DNA of 64,000 nucleotides from an uncultured Oscillospiraceae bacterium (GTDB lineage Bacteria > Bacillota > Clostridia > Oscillospirales > Ruminococcaceae). Positions within the stretch are counted from its first letter, which is position 1, and each line of letters opens with the position of its first letter. The notes under the pieces are model-generated. The model saw only the letters and a list, made by a program, of their open reading frames with translations. It was not told where the DNA came from and did no database searches. Below, piece after piece: positions 36,493-45,798 of the stretch. The DNA lies in contig CAJTZM010000011.1 of assembly GCA_910583935.1 (NCBI GenBank), positions 1-64,000 of the forward strand, written 5' to 3'. Made by a program: the position numbers and the translations under genes.

Positions 36493-36522
36493 AAACGGCA
36501 TAGCCTGCGGACTATGCCGTTT
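36493..36522 (+). terminator. Terminator after RND gene
   Basis: AAACGGCATAG (36493-36503) pairs with CTATGCCGTTT (36512-36522). It follows the RND stop by about 70 nt; its T tract is short. Between here and the kinase promoter (36523-36663) no gene is seen. Confidence 0.65.
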
Positions 36523-36663
36523 CTACGTTCTGCATATCATACAGCAAAGTGCTAAGCTATCCGCCCAGTGTAAAATGAAAAAAACACCGGAAAAATGTAG
36601 TTTTGCGGCGGGACGAGAATTATGAAGCCCTCTATTTTGGCGCATTACCCCGCCCAACATATA

Positions 36664-36693
36664 TTGACACAAAATTAAAGAAAATAGTATAAT
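36664..36693 (+). promoter_or_regulatory. Strong promoter of the kinase operon
   Basis: TTGACA (36664-36669), 18 nt, TATAAT (36688-36693), both perfect. About 85 nt of leader precede the kinase ATG. Confidence 0.85.
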
Positions 36694-36785
36694 AAAAAGT
36701 AATGATACATAAGCTCAAATTTTCATCTGACGGGTATTTTTCTCTAGTGGGAATGCTTCCCCGACGACAGGAATGAGGGTTACCG

Positions 36786-39344
36786 ATGAAAGAAAAAACA
36801 AACAGACGAAAAAAAATGGGCGGAGTATTTCTGCTCGTATCCATTATCGTAATTTTTGGCATTTTTGGGACGATTGTTTTTTCGGTATCGCAGAAAATAT
36901 CCGGAGAAATGTCTGATTCTGCTATTCAAAATCTAAACGAGAGCCTGGACCTGATTCAGAGCACTATCGAGGCCATTCTGCGCAGCGAGGCGGAGTTTCA
37001 GAAGATGATTGCCCATGAAATCGGCAGGGCGGAAGACCCGGAGGCCTACATCCGCACCTATGAAAAAAATGATATCATAGTAAAGCTGTCGCTGATCCTT
37101 TCCGGCAGGACGGAAGGAATCTCCAATACCGGAGACCGCTTTACCGAGGAGGGTCTGGATTTCTCTGCGGGCGGAACGGTGGCAGGCCTGCCGGTCTCCC
37201 AGTCATACGTAAATTATATGGGGACATGGTCCTACACCTTAAAATGCCCCGTAGAGCAGGACGGGCGGAGCATCGGTACCCTTTATGTGGAATATGTATA
37301 TGACTCTATTGACCGTTTCCTTCCTGACGGATTTTATAATAAGCAGGCGTCGCTGTACATCATGGACGCGGAGAGCCAGCGGTTCGTCTTAAAGCCCAAG
37401 AGTATGGGGATGCGCAGCGCCGGACACCTGAATCTGACGGATTTTTACAGAGCCAACAATATTCAGGATATGGAAATTAAAGCGGAGGTGGAGGACTGCC
37501 TGCGCACAGGGCGCAATATTCTGTTTTATCACGATATTCGTCAGGTGAACGCCTTAAACTATATGTGGACAGTGAATGATGGAACCATTTTCCTCGTGGG
37601 ATATGTTCCCGTAGAGGCCATCCAGCAGGAGGGTCGGACAGTCAACCAGAATATCGCAATCGTCGTGGTTTCGCTGCTGGTGGCTTTTTTCCTGTGCATC
37701 GCCCTGTACTATCTGAACTGGCGGCAACAGGATAAACTGCGCCAGGAGCGTGAAGCGGAGCGCAAGCTCCATAGCCAGCAGCTTGCAGAGGCCCTCCATG
37801 CCGCCCGGATCGCCAGCGAATCCAAAACTACTTTCCTATCCAATATGTCCCATGACATCCGCACTCCCATGAACGCGGTGCTGGGCTTTACTACCCTGCT
37901 GGCCAGGGATGCGGACAACCCTGTCAAGGTGCGGGAATACACGAGGAAGATCACTGCCTCCGGACAGCACCTCCTCAGCCTGATCAACGATGTTTTGGAT
38001 GTTTCTAAAATTGAGAGCGGAAAAGTTGTGCTGAATCTGGAGAAATTTTCCCTTAACGATGTGATCTCCTCGGTGGACGCAATCATTCAGCCTATGGCTA
38101 AAGCCAAGGGACAGGAATTCCACCTGTCGGTAACGGGCATCCGCCACGAGTACCTGCTGGGGGATGAGACTCGGATCAATCAAATCCTGATCAACCTCCT
38201 TTCCAACGCTGTAAAGTATACTCCTGAGGGCGGATGCATCTGGATGCGTATTATCGGGTTAAAGCAGCGATCCAGCCAGTATGAGCATATCCGCATCGAG
38301 GTGGAGGATAACGGCTACGGCATGACGCCGGAGTATTTGAAGACGATTTTTGACGCCTTTTCCCGAGCGGAAAACAGCACCACCAATAAGGTGCAGGGCA
38401 CCGGCCTGGGCATGGCCATCACCAAAAGTATTATCGAGCTGATGGGCGGGACTATAGAGGTCTTTAGCGAGGTGAACCGGGGCTCCCTTTTTAGGGTTGA
38501 TCTGGAGCTGCGTCTTCTGGATGAGGCAGCGGACCGGCAATTCTGGGAGCAGCGGGGCATTTCCCGAATTTTGGCTGTGGGCGGAAGCGTGCAGAGCAAA
38601 GAAAGTATCCTGACGCTTATGGCAGACACAGGGGTTCAGATTGACACCGCCGTCAGCGCACGGGAAGCCATAGAGAGCTTCGAGAACAAAGACTGTCAGT
38701 TGGTTTTGCTGGACTGGGAGGACGGCGGACTGCCTGCGGCGGAAGCGCTGCGTTCTGGACTTCCGGAAGATGTCCCCATTCTGCTTCTGGCGGAATTTGA
38801 TGCGGCGGGCATGGAGGAGGCTCTGCTGCTCAGCCCCATAGATACCCTTACCAAGCCATTCTTTGTCTCTGCCCTGCGCATCAAGATCGAGGAGATGTGG
38901 AACGGTGAAGCCCAGAAACCGGAGCCGGAAGAGTCCTGCGATTTAAAGGGGATGCGCTTTCTGGCTGCGGAGGACAATGAGATCAACGCGGAAATCCTGT
39001 TAGAGCTGCTGGCGCTTGAAGGAGCCGCCTGTGAGATTGCAGAAAACGGCCGGCTGGCAGTGGAGCGTTTCCAGAGCTCGGCCCCAAGCGAGTTCGATGC
39101 AATTCTGATGGATGTGCAGATGCCGGTGATGAACGGCCACGAAGCCGCCCGGGTCATCCGCGGACTCGAACGAGAGGACGCGAAGCAGATCCCTATTATC
39201 GCCATGACGGCCAACGCGTTTGCCGAGGATGAGAAAGCCGCCCTGGATGCCGGCATGAACGCCCATGTGTCCAAGCCGCTGAATATAGAGGTTTTGAAAA
39301 GGATTATCCAACAATTCAACCGACGAAAGGAAGATTTGGAATGA
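36786..39344 (+). CDS. Hybrid sensor histidine kinase, two receiver domains
   Basis: Membrane sensor of 852 residues. Helix 1 lies at about 15-37, an extracytoplasmic sensing region with a dCache/PDC-like pattern follows to about 285, and helix 2 lies at about 285-308. HisKA has SHDIRTPMN with His356; the ATPase has N-box NLLSNAVKYTPEGG and G boxes VEDNGYGMTP and GTGLGMAITKS. Two receiver domains follow: one diverged, with Asp643 in LLDWEDGG, and one canonical, with Asp776 in ILMDVQMPVMNG and the C-terminal Lys in HVSKPLN. No DNA-binding output is attached. ATG 36786 follows GAGGGT. Its stop overlaps the start of the lipoprotein gene downstream. Confidence 0.9.
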   Translation: MKEKTNRRKKMGGVFLLVSIIVIFGIFGTIVFSVSQKISGEMSDSAIQNLNESLDLIQSTIEAILRSEAEFQKMIAHEIGRAEDPEAYIRTYEKNDIIVKLSLILSGRTEGISNTGDRFTEEGLDFSAGGTVAGLPVSQSYVNYMGTWSYTLKCPVEQDGRSIGTLYVEYVYDSIDRFLPDGFYNKQASLYIMDAESQRFVLKPKSMGMRSAGHLNLTDFYRANNIQDMEIKAEVEDCLRTGRNILFYHDIRQVNALNYMWTVNDGTIFLVGYVPVEAIQQEGRTVNQNIAIVVVSLLVAFFLCIALYYLNWRQQDKLRQEREAERKLHSQQLAEALHAARIASESKTTFLSNMSHDIRTPMNAVLGFTTLLARDADNPVKVREYTRKITASGQHLLSLINDVLDVSKIESGKVVLNLEKFSLNDVISSVDAIIQPMAKAKGQEFHLSVTGIRHEYLLGDETRINQILINLLSNAVKYTPEGGCIWMRIIGLKQRSSQYEHIRIEVEDNGYGMTPEYLKTIFDAFSRAENSTTNKVQGTGLGMAITKSIIELMGGTIEVFSEVNRGSLFRVDLELRLLDEAADRQFWEQRGISRILAVGGSVQSKESILTLMADTGVQIDTAVSAREAIESFENKDCQLVLLDWEDGGLPAAEALRSGLPEDVPILLLAEFDAAGMEEALLLSPIDTLTKPFFVSALRIKIEEMWNGEAQKPEPEESCDLKGMRFLAAEDNEINAEILLELLALEGAACEIAENGRLAVERFQSSAPSEFDAILMDVQMPVMNGHEAARVIRGLEREDAKQIPIIAMTANAFAEDEKAALDAGMNAHVSKPLNIEVLKRIIQQFNRRKEDLE

Positions 39345-40651
39345 ACATAACGAAATACAAATGTATTTCCGCCTGCCTTTCGCTGCTCGCGGTCCTCATG
39401 CTGGCCGCCTGCGACAGCCGCGAGGACCCCGGGAACCTGATCCATGAGGACACGCCGCCCGAAGAGCGGGTGGTCAACCTGTTTAGCCCTATGGAGAAGA
39501 CCAATCCCAACGCGGAGAATGTGGCCCGGACAGCGGCGGATCTGACGGTAGCTATGGCAGAGGAAAAGCTGGGAGTCAACGTGGCCTACTGGACTTATAC
39601 CGCAGAGGACTATCAGGACAGAACCTACGATGAGGTAGCCATAGATCGGGCATGGAACAATATGGACGACATGTACCTGCTCAACCCGGATGTTATTCTG
39701 GCCTTAGGGGCGCAGGGTAAGCTGATGGACCTGTCCGGACTGGACAACGCAAAGAACCTACGGGACATTATCCGCATTGCCAATACGGTGGATGGCAAGC
39801 TGGTGGCAATTCCACAGGAGGTAGTAGCCTATGGACTGTTTGTAAATATGGACATGTTCCGGCAGTACGGCTTGGCGTTGCCCAACACACCGGAGGAATT
39901 TTTGGAATGCTGCCGGGTGTTCCGTGAAAACGGGGTCGAGACGCCTATCGGCGCCAACCGCTGGTGGCTGGAGACCTTTGTTTTTGCCCAAGCCTACGCA
40001 GATCTTTACAACGGCGGGAATACGGAAGCGGAGATTGCTGCCCTAAACAGCGCAGAGACGCGGTACAGCGACTATATGCGCCCTGGTTTTGAGTTTCTCC
40101 AGACCCTTATCGACAAAGGCTATATAGATGCTAAGAAGGCCCTAGTCAGTGAGGCCATCGAGGGGGAAGGCGCGGACTTCCTGGCGGGGAAAACCCCGAT
40201 TGTGATGGCTTACTGGGGGGCGGCGAACACCAAGACTGCTTACGGCGAGACAGATTTTGAGATGCAGGTCATCGGTTTTCCCAGCAGCCGGGGGCAGATG
40301 CCGGTGATGACAATGACCGGCTGGGCCGTGGGCGCCAACGCGGAGCGCGCCGAGGATGCCATGCGGGTGATGGATGTGATTATATCCGACGAGGCACTCC
40401 AACTCTTTGCGGAAACCAACCGAGTTATTTCTCCGTCTAAAAATGTGAAGGTGGACTGCGTTCCCGCTCTGCGCCCCCTCAACGACCGTATCGAAGAAGG
40501 CGTCTATGTGTTGAGCTCCAATGCGGGGATGAACGTGGAACAGTGGGGCAACACCTGTCTGATTGTGCGGGAACTGTTGGCGGGCGCGTCGGTAGATGAG
40601 TGCATGGACGCCTTTGACGCGCTGCAGGATGCCGCATTAAGCAACTCATAA
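39341..40651 (+). CDS. ABC-type solute-binding lipoprotein, kinase partner
   Basis: Family 1-type extracellular solute-binding protein of 436 residues with a lipobox LMLAACDS (Cys about 24). The remaining sequence has the ABC sugar-receptor pattern (YGLFVNMDMFRQYGLALPNTPEEFL, FLAGKTPIVMAYWG, TGWAVGANAERAEDAMRV). It starts at ATG 39341 within the last codons of the histidine kinase (4-nt overlap, AAGGAAG upstream), and no ABC permease or ATPase accompanies it. The coupling suggests that it binds a ligand and signals through the kinase rather than feeding an importer. Confidence 0.85.
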   Translation: MNITKYKCISACLSLLAVLMLAACDSREDPGNLIHEDTPPEERVVNLFSPMEKTNPNAENVARTAADLTVAMAEEKLGVNVAYWTYTAEDYQDRTYDEVAIDRAWNNMDDMYLLNPDVILALGAQGKLMDLSGLDNAKNLRDIIRIANTVDGKLVAIPQEVVAYGLFVNMDMFRQYGLALPNTPEEFLECCRVFRENGVETPIGANRWWLETFVFAQAYADLYNGGNTEAEIAALNSAETRYSDYMRPGFEFLQTLIDKGYIDAKKALVSEAIEGEGADFLAGKTPIVMAYWGAANTKTAYGETDFEMQVIGFPSSRGQMPVMTMTGWAVGANAERAEDAMRVMDVIISDEALQLFAETNRVISPSKNVKVDCVPALRPLNDRIEEGVYVLSSNAGMNVEQWGNTCLIVRELLAGASVDECMDAFDALQDAALSNS

Positions 40652-40745
40652 AATGAGGATTCGTTTAATGAGACCTGAATTTATAACAATCATTCAAATT
40701 TTGCGTCGGTTGCAGAGAAATGCTCCTTGATCAATCGGCGTAGGA

Positions 40746-40787
40746 AAAATCTGCCTGTCTGCGCTAAAGCGCAGACAGGCAGATTTT
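40746..40787 (+). terminator. Strong terminator after the kinase operon
   Basis: A perfect 19-bp stem (40746-40764 with 40769-40787) around TAAA, with A-rich and T-rich ends. It separates the kinase operon from the AraC gene. Confidence 0.92.
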
Positions 40788-40910
40788 GCTTATTAGGATA
40801 TTGGCCTCCTCTGTTGTATACTAATAAATACTTGCCCTTAAAAGCGCAAGATATATGAAAAACGGAATGAAATATCCTGCTATAATGCAGAGAGAAAGGA
40901 GGAAGCTGCA

Positions 40911-41768
40911 ATGCCGGGGAATGTCAAAAATGTAATGGCAGCAATCGACTATATCGAAAGCCACCTGCACGAAAAACTGGACTTGGAAACAGTTGCGGGG
41001 GCTGTACATTATTCAAAATATCATCTGCACCGAATGTTCACAGATACGGTAGGGTTGACAATCCACGATTATGTACAACGCCGCCAGTTGACCGAAGCCG
41101 CAAAACTGCTTGTGCTTTCCGACAGACCAATCCTTGAAATTGCGCTTTCTGCCGGATATGAGAGCCAGCAGTCTTTTACGGATATTTTTAAAGCCATGTA
41201 TAAAAAATCCCCTAACAGGTACAGGGAGGAAGAAGAATTTTATCCATTGCAGCTAAGATATGTCTTGCATGAAAATCCAACAAATTTAGAGGAAAAAGAA
41301 TGGAAGGATAAAATCGTCTTTGCAACACAGGAAGATATACCCAAATGGATAGAACTGGTTCATCTTGTCATTGACGGCTTCCCGCATCTGGACGAAAAAC
41401 AGTATCTTGCACAGTTGCAGGAGTATATCCAAAACAAGCGGGCATTGATTTTGAAAGACACTGATACGGCAATCGGGATTATGGCGTTTCATGAGGTGAC
41501 GGGGAGCATTGATTTCTTTGGGGTACACCCACAGTATCGGAAAAGAGGGATAGCGAAAGCGTTTTGTGAAAAAGCCTTGTATGAACTTGCGCGTTCCGCA
41601 CAGATTAGCGTGACGACTTTTCGGGAGGGTGACAAGGCAGATACAGGCTATCGAGAGGTATGGGGAAGCCTTGGCTTTGCCGAAGCGGAACTGCTAATTG
41701 AGTTTGGTTATCCGACACAGCGTTTTATACTTCACAGAGAAAAATCGGAGGGCGAGGACAATGAATGA
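40911..41768 (+). CDS. AraC-type regulator fused to GNAT acetyltransferase
   Basis: A 285-residue fusion. Residues 1 to about 105 are two AraC helix-turn-helices (LDLETVAGAVHYSKYHLHRMF and ILEIALSAGYESQQSFTDIF, ending KKSPNRYREE). Residues about 130-270 form a GNAT domain with the acetyl-CoA loop VHPQYRKRGIAKAFC. ATG 40911 follows AAAGGAGGAAG; a TGCTATAAT extended -10 is at 40878-40886. The MATE gene starts inside its last codons. The N-terminal placement of the DNA-binding part and the AT-rich composition suggest acquisition from another Firmicute. Confidence 0.85.
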   Translation: MPGNVKNVMAAIDYIESHLHEKLDLETVAGAVHYSKYHLHRMFTDTVGLTIHDYVQRRQLTEAAKLLVLSDRPILEIALSAGYESQQSFTDIFKAMYKKSPNRYREEEEFYPLQLRYVLHENPTNLEEKEWKDKIVFATQEDIPKWIELVHLVIDGFPHLDEKQYLAQLQEYIQNKRALILKDTDTAIGIMAFHEVTGSIDFFGVHPQYRKRGIAKAFCEKALYELARSAQISVTTFREGDKADTGYREVWGSLGFAEAELLIEFGYPTQRFILHREKSEGEDNE

Positions 41769-43092
41769 CCTAAATCCACTATCACAGAACTTTACAATAA
41801 AATCGTTGCTGAAATTTGCATTTCCGACAATCTTGATGATGATATTCATGGGGCTGTATACAGTCGTTGATACAATTTTTGTAGCACGATTTGTAGATAC
41901 AAATGCGCTTTCGGCATTGAATATCGTCTGCCCTGTTATCAATCTGATTGTCGGTCTTGGAACGATGCTTGCAACAGGAGGAAGCGCGATTGTAGCCCGC
42001 AAAATGGGAGCAGGAGAACATACAAGGGCGGCACAGGATTTTACGCTGATCATTTCAGCGGGCATTTTGTTAGGTGTATTGATTGCAGTGTTGGGAACGG
42101 TTTTTATTGACAGGATTATCTGGGGGCTTGGAGCGGGCAGTATTCTATTTCCATACTGTAAAGAGTACCTTTTCATTCTGCTGTTATTCACGCCCGCAAG
42201 TATCCTGCAAGTGCTTTTTCAAAATTTAATCGTCACAGCGGGACGCCCCGGAATGGGTATGGCGCTTGGCGTAAGCGCAGGAATCGTAAATATTTTACTG
42301 GACTATATTTTCATGGTGCCGCTTCACATGGGCATTCAGGGGGCGGCGTTTGGTACAGGCATTGGCTATATGATACCGGCGGTGATTGGGTTATGGTTCT
42401 TTTCTGCAAAGAAAGGCAGTCTGCATTTTAGGAAGCCAGTCATAGATTTTTCCGTATTGGCTGAAAGCTGTACCAATGGTTTTTCGGAAATGGTAAGTCA
42501 GGCGGCAACAGCAGTTACAACACTCCTTTTTAACCGCATTATGATGAAACTGCTTGGAGAAAATGGAGTTGCGGCAATCACAATCATTATTTATACACAG
42601 TTTTTGTTAAGTGCCCTTTACATAGGTTTTTCTATGGGAGTAGCTCCTGTTCTCAGCTATAACTATGGGAAGCAGGACGAAAAACAGCTAAAGAATGTAT
42701 TTTCTATTTGTATGCGGTTCATTGTCTTTGTTTCGGTCACTGTTTTTGCGACAGCTTTGATTTTTGGTTCGCCACTGGTTGGTATTTTTACGGAAAGGGG
42801 AACGCCTGTTTATGAAATTGCGCGAAACGGATTATTGATTTTTCCATTTAGTTTTCTATTTTGTGGGGTGAATATTTTTACCTCTGCTACATTTACAGCA
42901 TTATCAAACGGGAAGCTGTCGGCAATTTTGTCTTTCCTGCGGACATTCGGACTGATTACAGTGCTGTTGCTGACATTGCCGAATATTTTAGGTGTAACAG
43001 GGGTATGGCTTGCAGTACCGATAGCAGAGCTAATCACTATGGTTGTAGCATTGGTTTTTCTGCATTACTCCATTTATCCCATACATATCTAA
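41761..43092 (+). CDS. MATE family multidrug efflux transporter
   Basis: Sodium- or proton-driven exporter of cationic drugs, 443 residues with twelve predicted membrane helices. It has LKFAFPTILMMIFMGLYTVVDTIF at the start (here read in two segments) and the Gly-rich GLGTMLATGGSAIVARKMGAG, with the second half mirrored (SALYIGFSMGVAPVLSYNYG). ATG 41761 overlaps the AraC-GNAT stop by 8 nt, so both are translated together and the AraC protein most likely controls this pump. AT-richer than the housekeeping genes. Confidence 0.88.
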   Translation: MNDLNPLSQNFTIKSLLKFAFPTILMMIFMGLYTVVDTIFVARFVDTNALSALNIVCPVINLIVGLGTMLATGGSAIVARKMGAGEHTRAAQDFTLIISAGILLGVLIAVLGTVFIDRIIWGLGAGSILFPYCKEYLFILLLFTPASILQVLFQNLIVTAGRPGMGMALGVSAGIVNILLDYIFMVPLHMGIQGAAFGTGIGYMIPAVIGLWFFSAKKGSLHFRKPVIDFSVLAESCTNGFSEMVSQAATAVTTLLFNRIMMKLLGENGVAAITIIIYTQFLLSALYIGFSMGVAPVLSYNYGKQDEKQLKNVFSICMRFIVFVSVTVFATALIFGSPLVGIFTERGTPVYEIARNGLLIFPFSFLFCGVNIFTSATFTALSNGKLSAILSFLRTFGLITVLLLTLPNILGVTGVWLAVPIAELITMVVALVFLHYSIYPIHI

Positions 43093-43191
43093 AGGCAAAA
43101 AAACGCTTGCATTCCCAGCGATTTCAGAACAAAATGCTTAATCCTTTTAGGATTTGCACGGCTTTGCTTACAAGCTCATTGTCGTTTTTAT

Positions 43192-43232
43192 AAAAAGACG
43201 GGTAAAAGCAATAGATTTTTGCTCGTCTTTTT
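43192..43232 (+). terminator. Hairpin after MATE gene
   Basis: AAAAAGACG (43192-43200) pairs with CGTCTTTTT (43224-43232), with a small inner AGCAA/TTGCT stem. The stretch 43093-43360 around it holds no supportable gene; fragments on both strands lack start sites or families. Confidence 0.7.
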
Positions 43233-43360
43233 CTGTACCCTGTTTTCATTTTGTTAAAGAATTCTGTTTTATGTGCAGCTATCTAATACCAGGGCCTTAT
43301 TGATATGGATCTCTGCGCTTATGAGCGCTTTAACCCCTTTCCTTTGTTGGAAAAAGATGC

Positions 43361-43393
43361 TTGACAAAAAGCACTCTATATCATAGTATATAG
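43361..43393 (+). promoter_or_regulatory. Promoter of sufCB with palindrome over the -10
   Basis: TTGACA (43361-43366), 17 nt, TAGTAT (43384-43389). The -10 sits within the inverted repeat CTATAT-CATAGT-ATATAG (43376-43393). A repressor bound there would block polymerase; an Rrf2/IscR-type Fe-S sensor is one candidate, but none is encoded nearby. Confidence 0.6.
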
Positions 43394-43463
43394 CTAGGAA
43401 AAATTCCGCCGGTAGAATCGCCCTTCTCTTTTTACCGGCAGGCATATCAAAAGGAGAGAAAGT

Positions 43464-44195
43464 ATGCTTGTACTGGAACATCTGGCCTGGAAGCTACCGG
43501 ACGGAGAACCCATTTTAAAGGATATTACCCTTACCCTTCCCACTGGAAAGCTGGCGGTGGTAACCGGTCCCAACGGCGGCGGAAAAACCAGTCTCGCAAA
43601 GCTGATTGCAGGATTGGAGACCCCTTCCTCCGGGCGCATTTATCTAGACGGCGAGGATATGACCGATCTGAATATCACCCAGCGGGCGAAAAAAGGCGTC
43701 GCTTATGCGTTTCAGCAGCCGGTACATTTCAAAGGGCTTACGGTCCGCGATCTGCTGGAATTGGCTGCGGGAGAGAAGCTGTCTGACGAAGCGCTGTGCG
43801 CTATTTTGGGACAGGTTGGCCTGTGCGCACAGGATTATAAAAACCGGCAGGTAGACGCCAGCCTTTCAGGCGGAGAAAGCAAGCGCATTGAAATTGCCAC
43901 AGTACTGGCGCGGAAAAACGCCGGCCTCCTGATTTTTGACGAGCCGGAAGCGGGCATTGATCTGTGGAGCTTTTCCGGTCTGATCGACGCTTTCCAACGT
44001 ATCAAAAACCAAAGCGCTGTTTCCGCGCTGATCATTTCCCATCAAGAGCGTATTTTGCAGATTGCCGATGAGATCATCGTCATTGCGGACGGAGCGGTTC
44101 GTGTTGCCGGCCCTAGGGAGGAGGTCCTCCCTACCCTGCTCAAGGAGGAAAAAAACGGCCGCTGTCCGCTGGAAAGGGGGAGCTTTTATGAATAA
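43464..44195 (+). CDS. sufC: SufC-like ATPase of a two-gene Fe-S assembly system
   Basis: ABC-type ATPase of the SUF iron-sulfur assembly scaffold. The 243-residue protein has Walker A GPNGGGKTS, the Q-loop AFQQPVHFKG, signature LSGGESKRIE and Walker B LLIFDEPEAGID. The insertion before the signature (CAQDYKNRQVDAS) is of SufC type. AAAAGGAGAG precedes ATG 43464. The SufB/D-like gene begins within its last codons. No SufS, SufU or SufD is present, unlike the usual sufCDSUB order. Confidence 0.9.
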   Translation: MLVLEHLAWKLPDGEPILKDITLTLPTGKLAVVTGPNGGGKTSLAKLIAGLETPSSGRIYLDGEDMTDLNITQRAKKGVAYAFQQPVHFKGLTVRDLLELAAGEKLSDEALCAILGQVGLCAQDYKNRQVDASLSGGESKRIEIATVLARKNAGLLIFDEPEAGIDLWSFSGLIDAFQRIKNQSAVSALIISHQERILQIADEIIVIADGAVRVAGPREEVLPTLLKEEKNGRCPLERGSFYE

Positions 44196-45108
44196 GATTA
44201 CCGAAGCGTTTCTGGATCTGGTCTCTGACTGGAAGGGAGCCTTCAGCGGCGCGTATAATATTCGGGAGGACGGGGGCTGCGCCGGACGCCAATCCTCCGA
44301 GCACATTAAAATCGAATCCAAGAAGGAAGCGCCTGGTCTCGTGATCCGAATCGACCCGCAGACCCAAAACGAAACCGTTTATATTCCCGCCTGTGTAACC
44401 CACAGCAATGTGGATGATCTGGTCTATAACGATTTTTATGTAGGGGAAGGAGCGGACGTAACGATTGTCGCCGGCTGCGGCGTCCACTCCGACGGGGAGG
44501 AAGACGCGCGCCACAACGGTATTCACCGGTTTTTTGTAGAAAAGGGCGCCCATGTGCTGTATCAGGAAAAACATATCGGTTCTGGAAGCGGCACGGGAGC
44601 TCGCCGCATCGACCCGGTCAGCGACATCCATTTAGCTGAGGACGCCGTACTGGAAATGGATACGGTGCAGATTGGCGGCGTTGACCGAACCGACCGGAAA
44701 ACCACCGCCCAGCTGGCGGCCAGAGCCCGGCTGATCATCCATGAAAGTATCCTAACCGAAGACGAGCAGACGGCGAAAACCGATTTTTCCGTTTCCATCG
44801 ACGGGGATGACGCGGTGGTGGACCTGGTATCCCGTTCTGTTGCCAAAGGTCACTCCCATCAGGCTTATCACTCTCGTATTCTGGGCAATCGCCGCTGCGT
44901 CGGCCATTCGGAATGCGACGCCATTCTGGTGGGCTCCGGACAGGTCAACGCCGCACCGGAGCTCTTTGCCGGACATATCGACGCCTCTTTGATTCACGAA
45001 GCAGCCATCGGCAAGATCGCCGGGGAACAAATTGTTAAGCTGTGTACTCTAGGGCTGACCGAGGAGGAAGCCGAGGCACGAATTATTGAAGGCTTTTTAC
45101 AAAACTAA
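44188..45108 (+). CDS. sufB: Short SufB/SufD-like scaffold protein
   Basis: A 306-residue protein of the SufB/SufD core family: a right-handed beta-helix region (YIPACVTHSNVDDLVYNDFY onwards, VGEGADVTIVAGCGVHSDGE, HLAEDAVLEMDTVQIGG) and a C-terminal SufC-contact helix part (IGKIAGEQIVKLCTLGLTEEE). It is much shorter than SufB (about 460-480 residues). ATG 44188 overlaps the sufC stop by 8 nt. With SufC it forms a minimal pair resembling the SmsCB systems described as an ancient form of the SUF pathway. Cysteines in CGVHSDGEED and HSECDAIL could take part in cluster binding. Confidence 0.85.
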   Translation: MNKITEAFLDLVSDWKGAFSGAYNIREDGGCAGRQSSEHIKIESKKEAPGLVIRIDPQTQNETVYIPACVTHSNVDDLVYNDFYVGEGADVTIVAGCGVHSDGEEDARHNGIHRFFVEKGAHVLYQEKHIGSGSGTGARRIDPVSDIHLAEDAVLEMDTVQIGGVDRTDRKTTAQLAARARLIIHESILTEDEQTAKTDFSVSIDGDDAVVDLVSRSVAKGHSHQAYHSRILGNRRCVGHSECDAILVGSGQVNAAPELFAGHIDASLIHEAAIGKIAGEQIVKLCTLGLTEEEAEARIIEGFLQN

Positions 45109-45243
45109 AAATGGTTTTTTGCCGGCAATTTTCCCGTTCTGCGCCGCTTGACACAGTAAAAAGCTTATCCTGGCTTTATTTCTTTTGCCTAGCCTTTGTG
45201 GATTCAGAGACTTTCATGCTTTCAACCATCCTAAATGTTTCTT

Positions 45244-45798
45244 TTAAAAGGAAAGCTGCTCATCCTCTTCCGGCGGCTTGAGCTGCGCCAGCAGAAGAGT
45301 TTTTGGGTCCAGAAGCCAGATTTCCCGTTTTTTGCTTTGGGCATACCGCACCGTAGCGGCTGTTCCACCACTGGCGCTTCCATCGTAAACGGCCAGCAGA
45401 ATTTCAGCGTGATCAACCATCCAGCGGTTTCGCTCCATCATGCAGGAGGGCGTATAGGCCGGATGCAGGCAAAGGCGTTCGTCACTTGCCATTAGGATCT
45501 CGTTGTACGCATCCCGAAAGCTTTCCGGCCAGCGGTCCGCCTGGCCGGTATAAGGCTGAACGGCAATCAGCCGCAGAGCTTCCCGTTTTTCTCTCTGCCG
45601 TAAAACCTCCCGTGCGGCCCATAAATCCACGCCCTGTGCCATTCCGCTGATGAAGGTGGTCACTCCTTCTTCCGCCAAGGCGGAAATCGCCAGACCAATG
45701 GCGTTTTTAATCCGCACACAATCAGGATGATCCTCCTGATAGCCAAAAGAAAAGTGCGCGGGACGGTGTCCCGTAAACGCGCAAGCTCCCTGGTCCAA
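45244..45798 (-). CDS. DUF1273/YpsA-like SLOG family protein
   Basis: A 184-residue Rossmann-like SLOG protein with the family signature FTGHRP near the start, FISGMAQGVDLWAA and DGSASGGTAATVRYA. Members are related to DprA and nucleotide-binding domains; YpsA affects cell division in some Firmicutes. TTG 45798 follows GGGAGG by 8 nt and gives the usual family length; the longer frame up to 46005 adds an unrelated-looking N-terminus. Confidence 0.8.
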   Translation of the reverse strand: MDQGACAFTGHRPAHFSFGYQEDHPDCVRIKNAIGLAISALAEEGVTTFISGMAQGVDLWAAREVLRQREKREALRLIAVQPYTGQADRWPESFRDAYNEILMASDERLCLHPAYTPSCMMERNRWMVDHAEILLAVYDGSASGGTAATVRYAQSKKREIWLLDPKTLLLAQLKPPEEDEQLSF

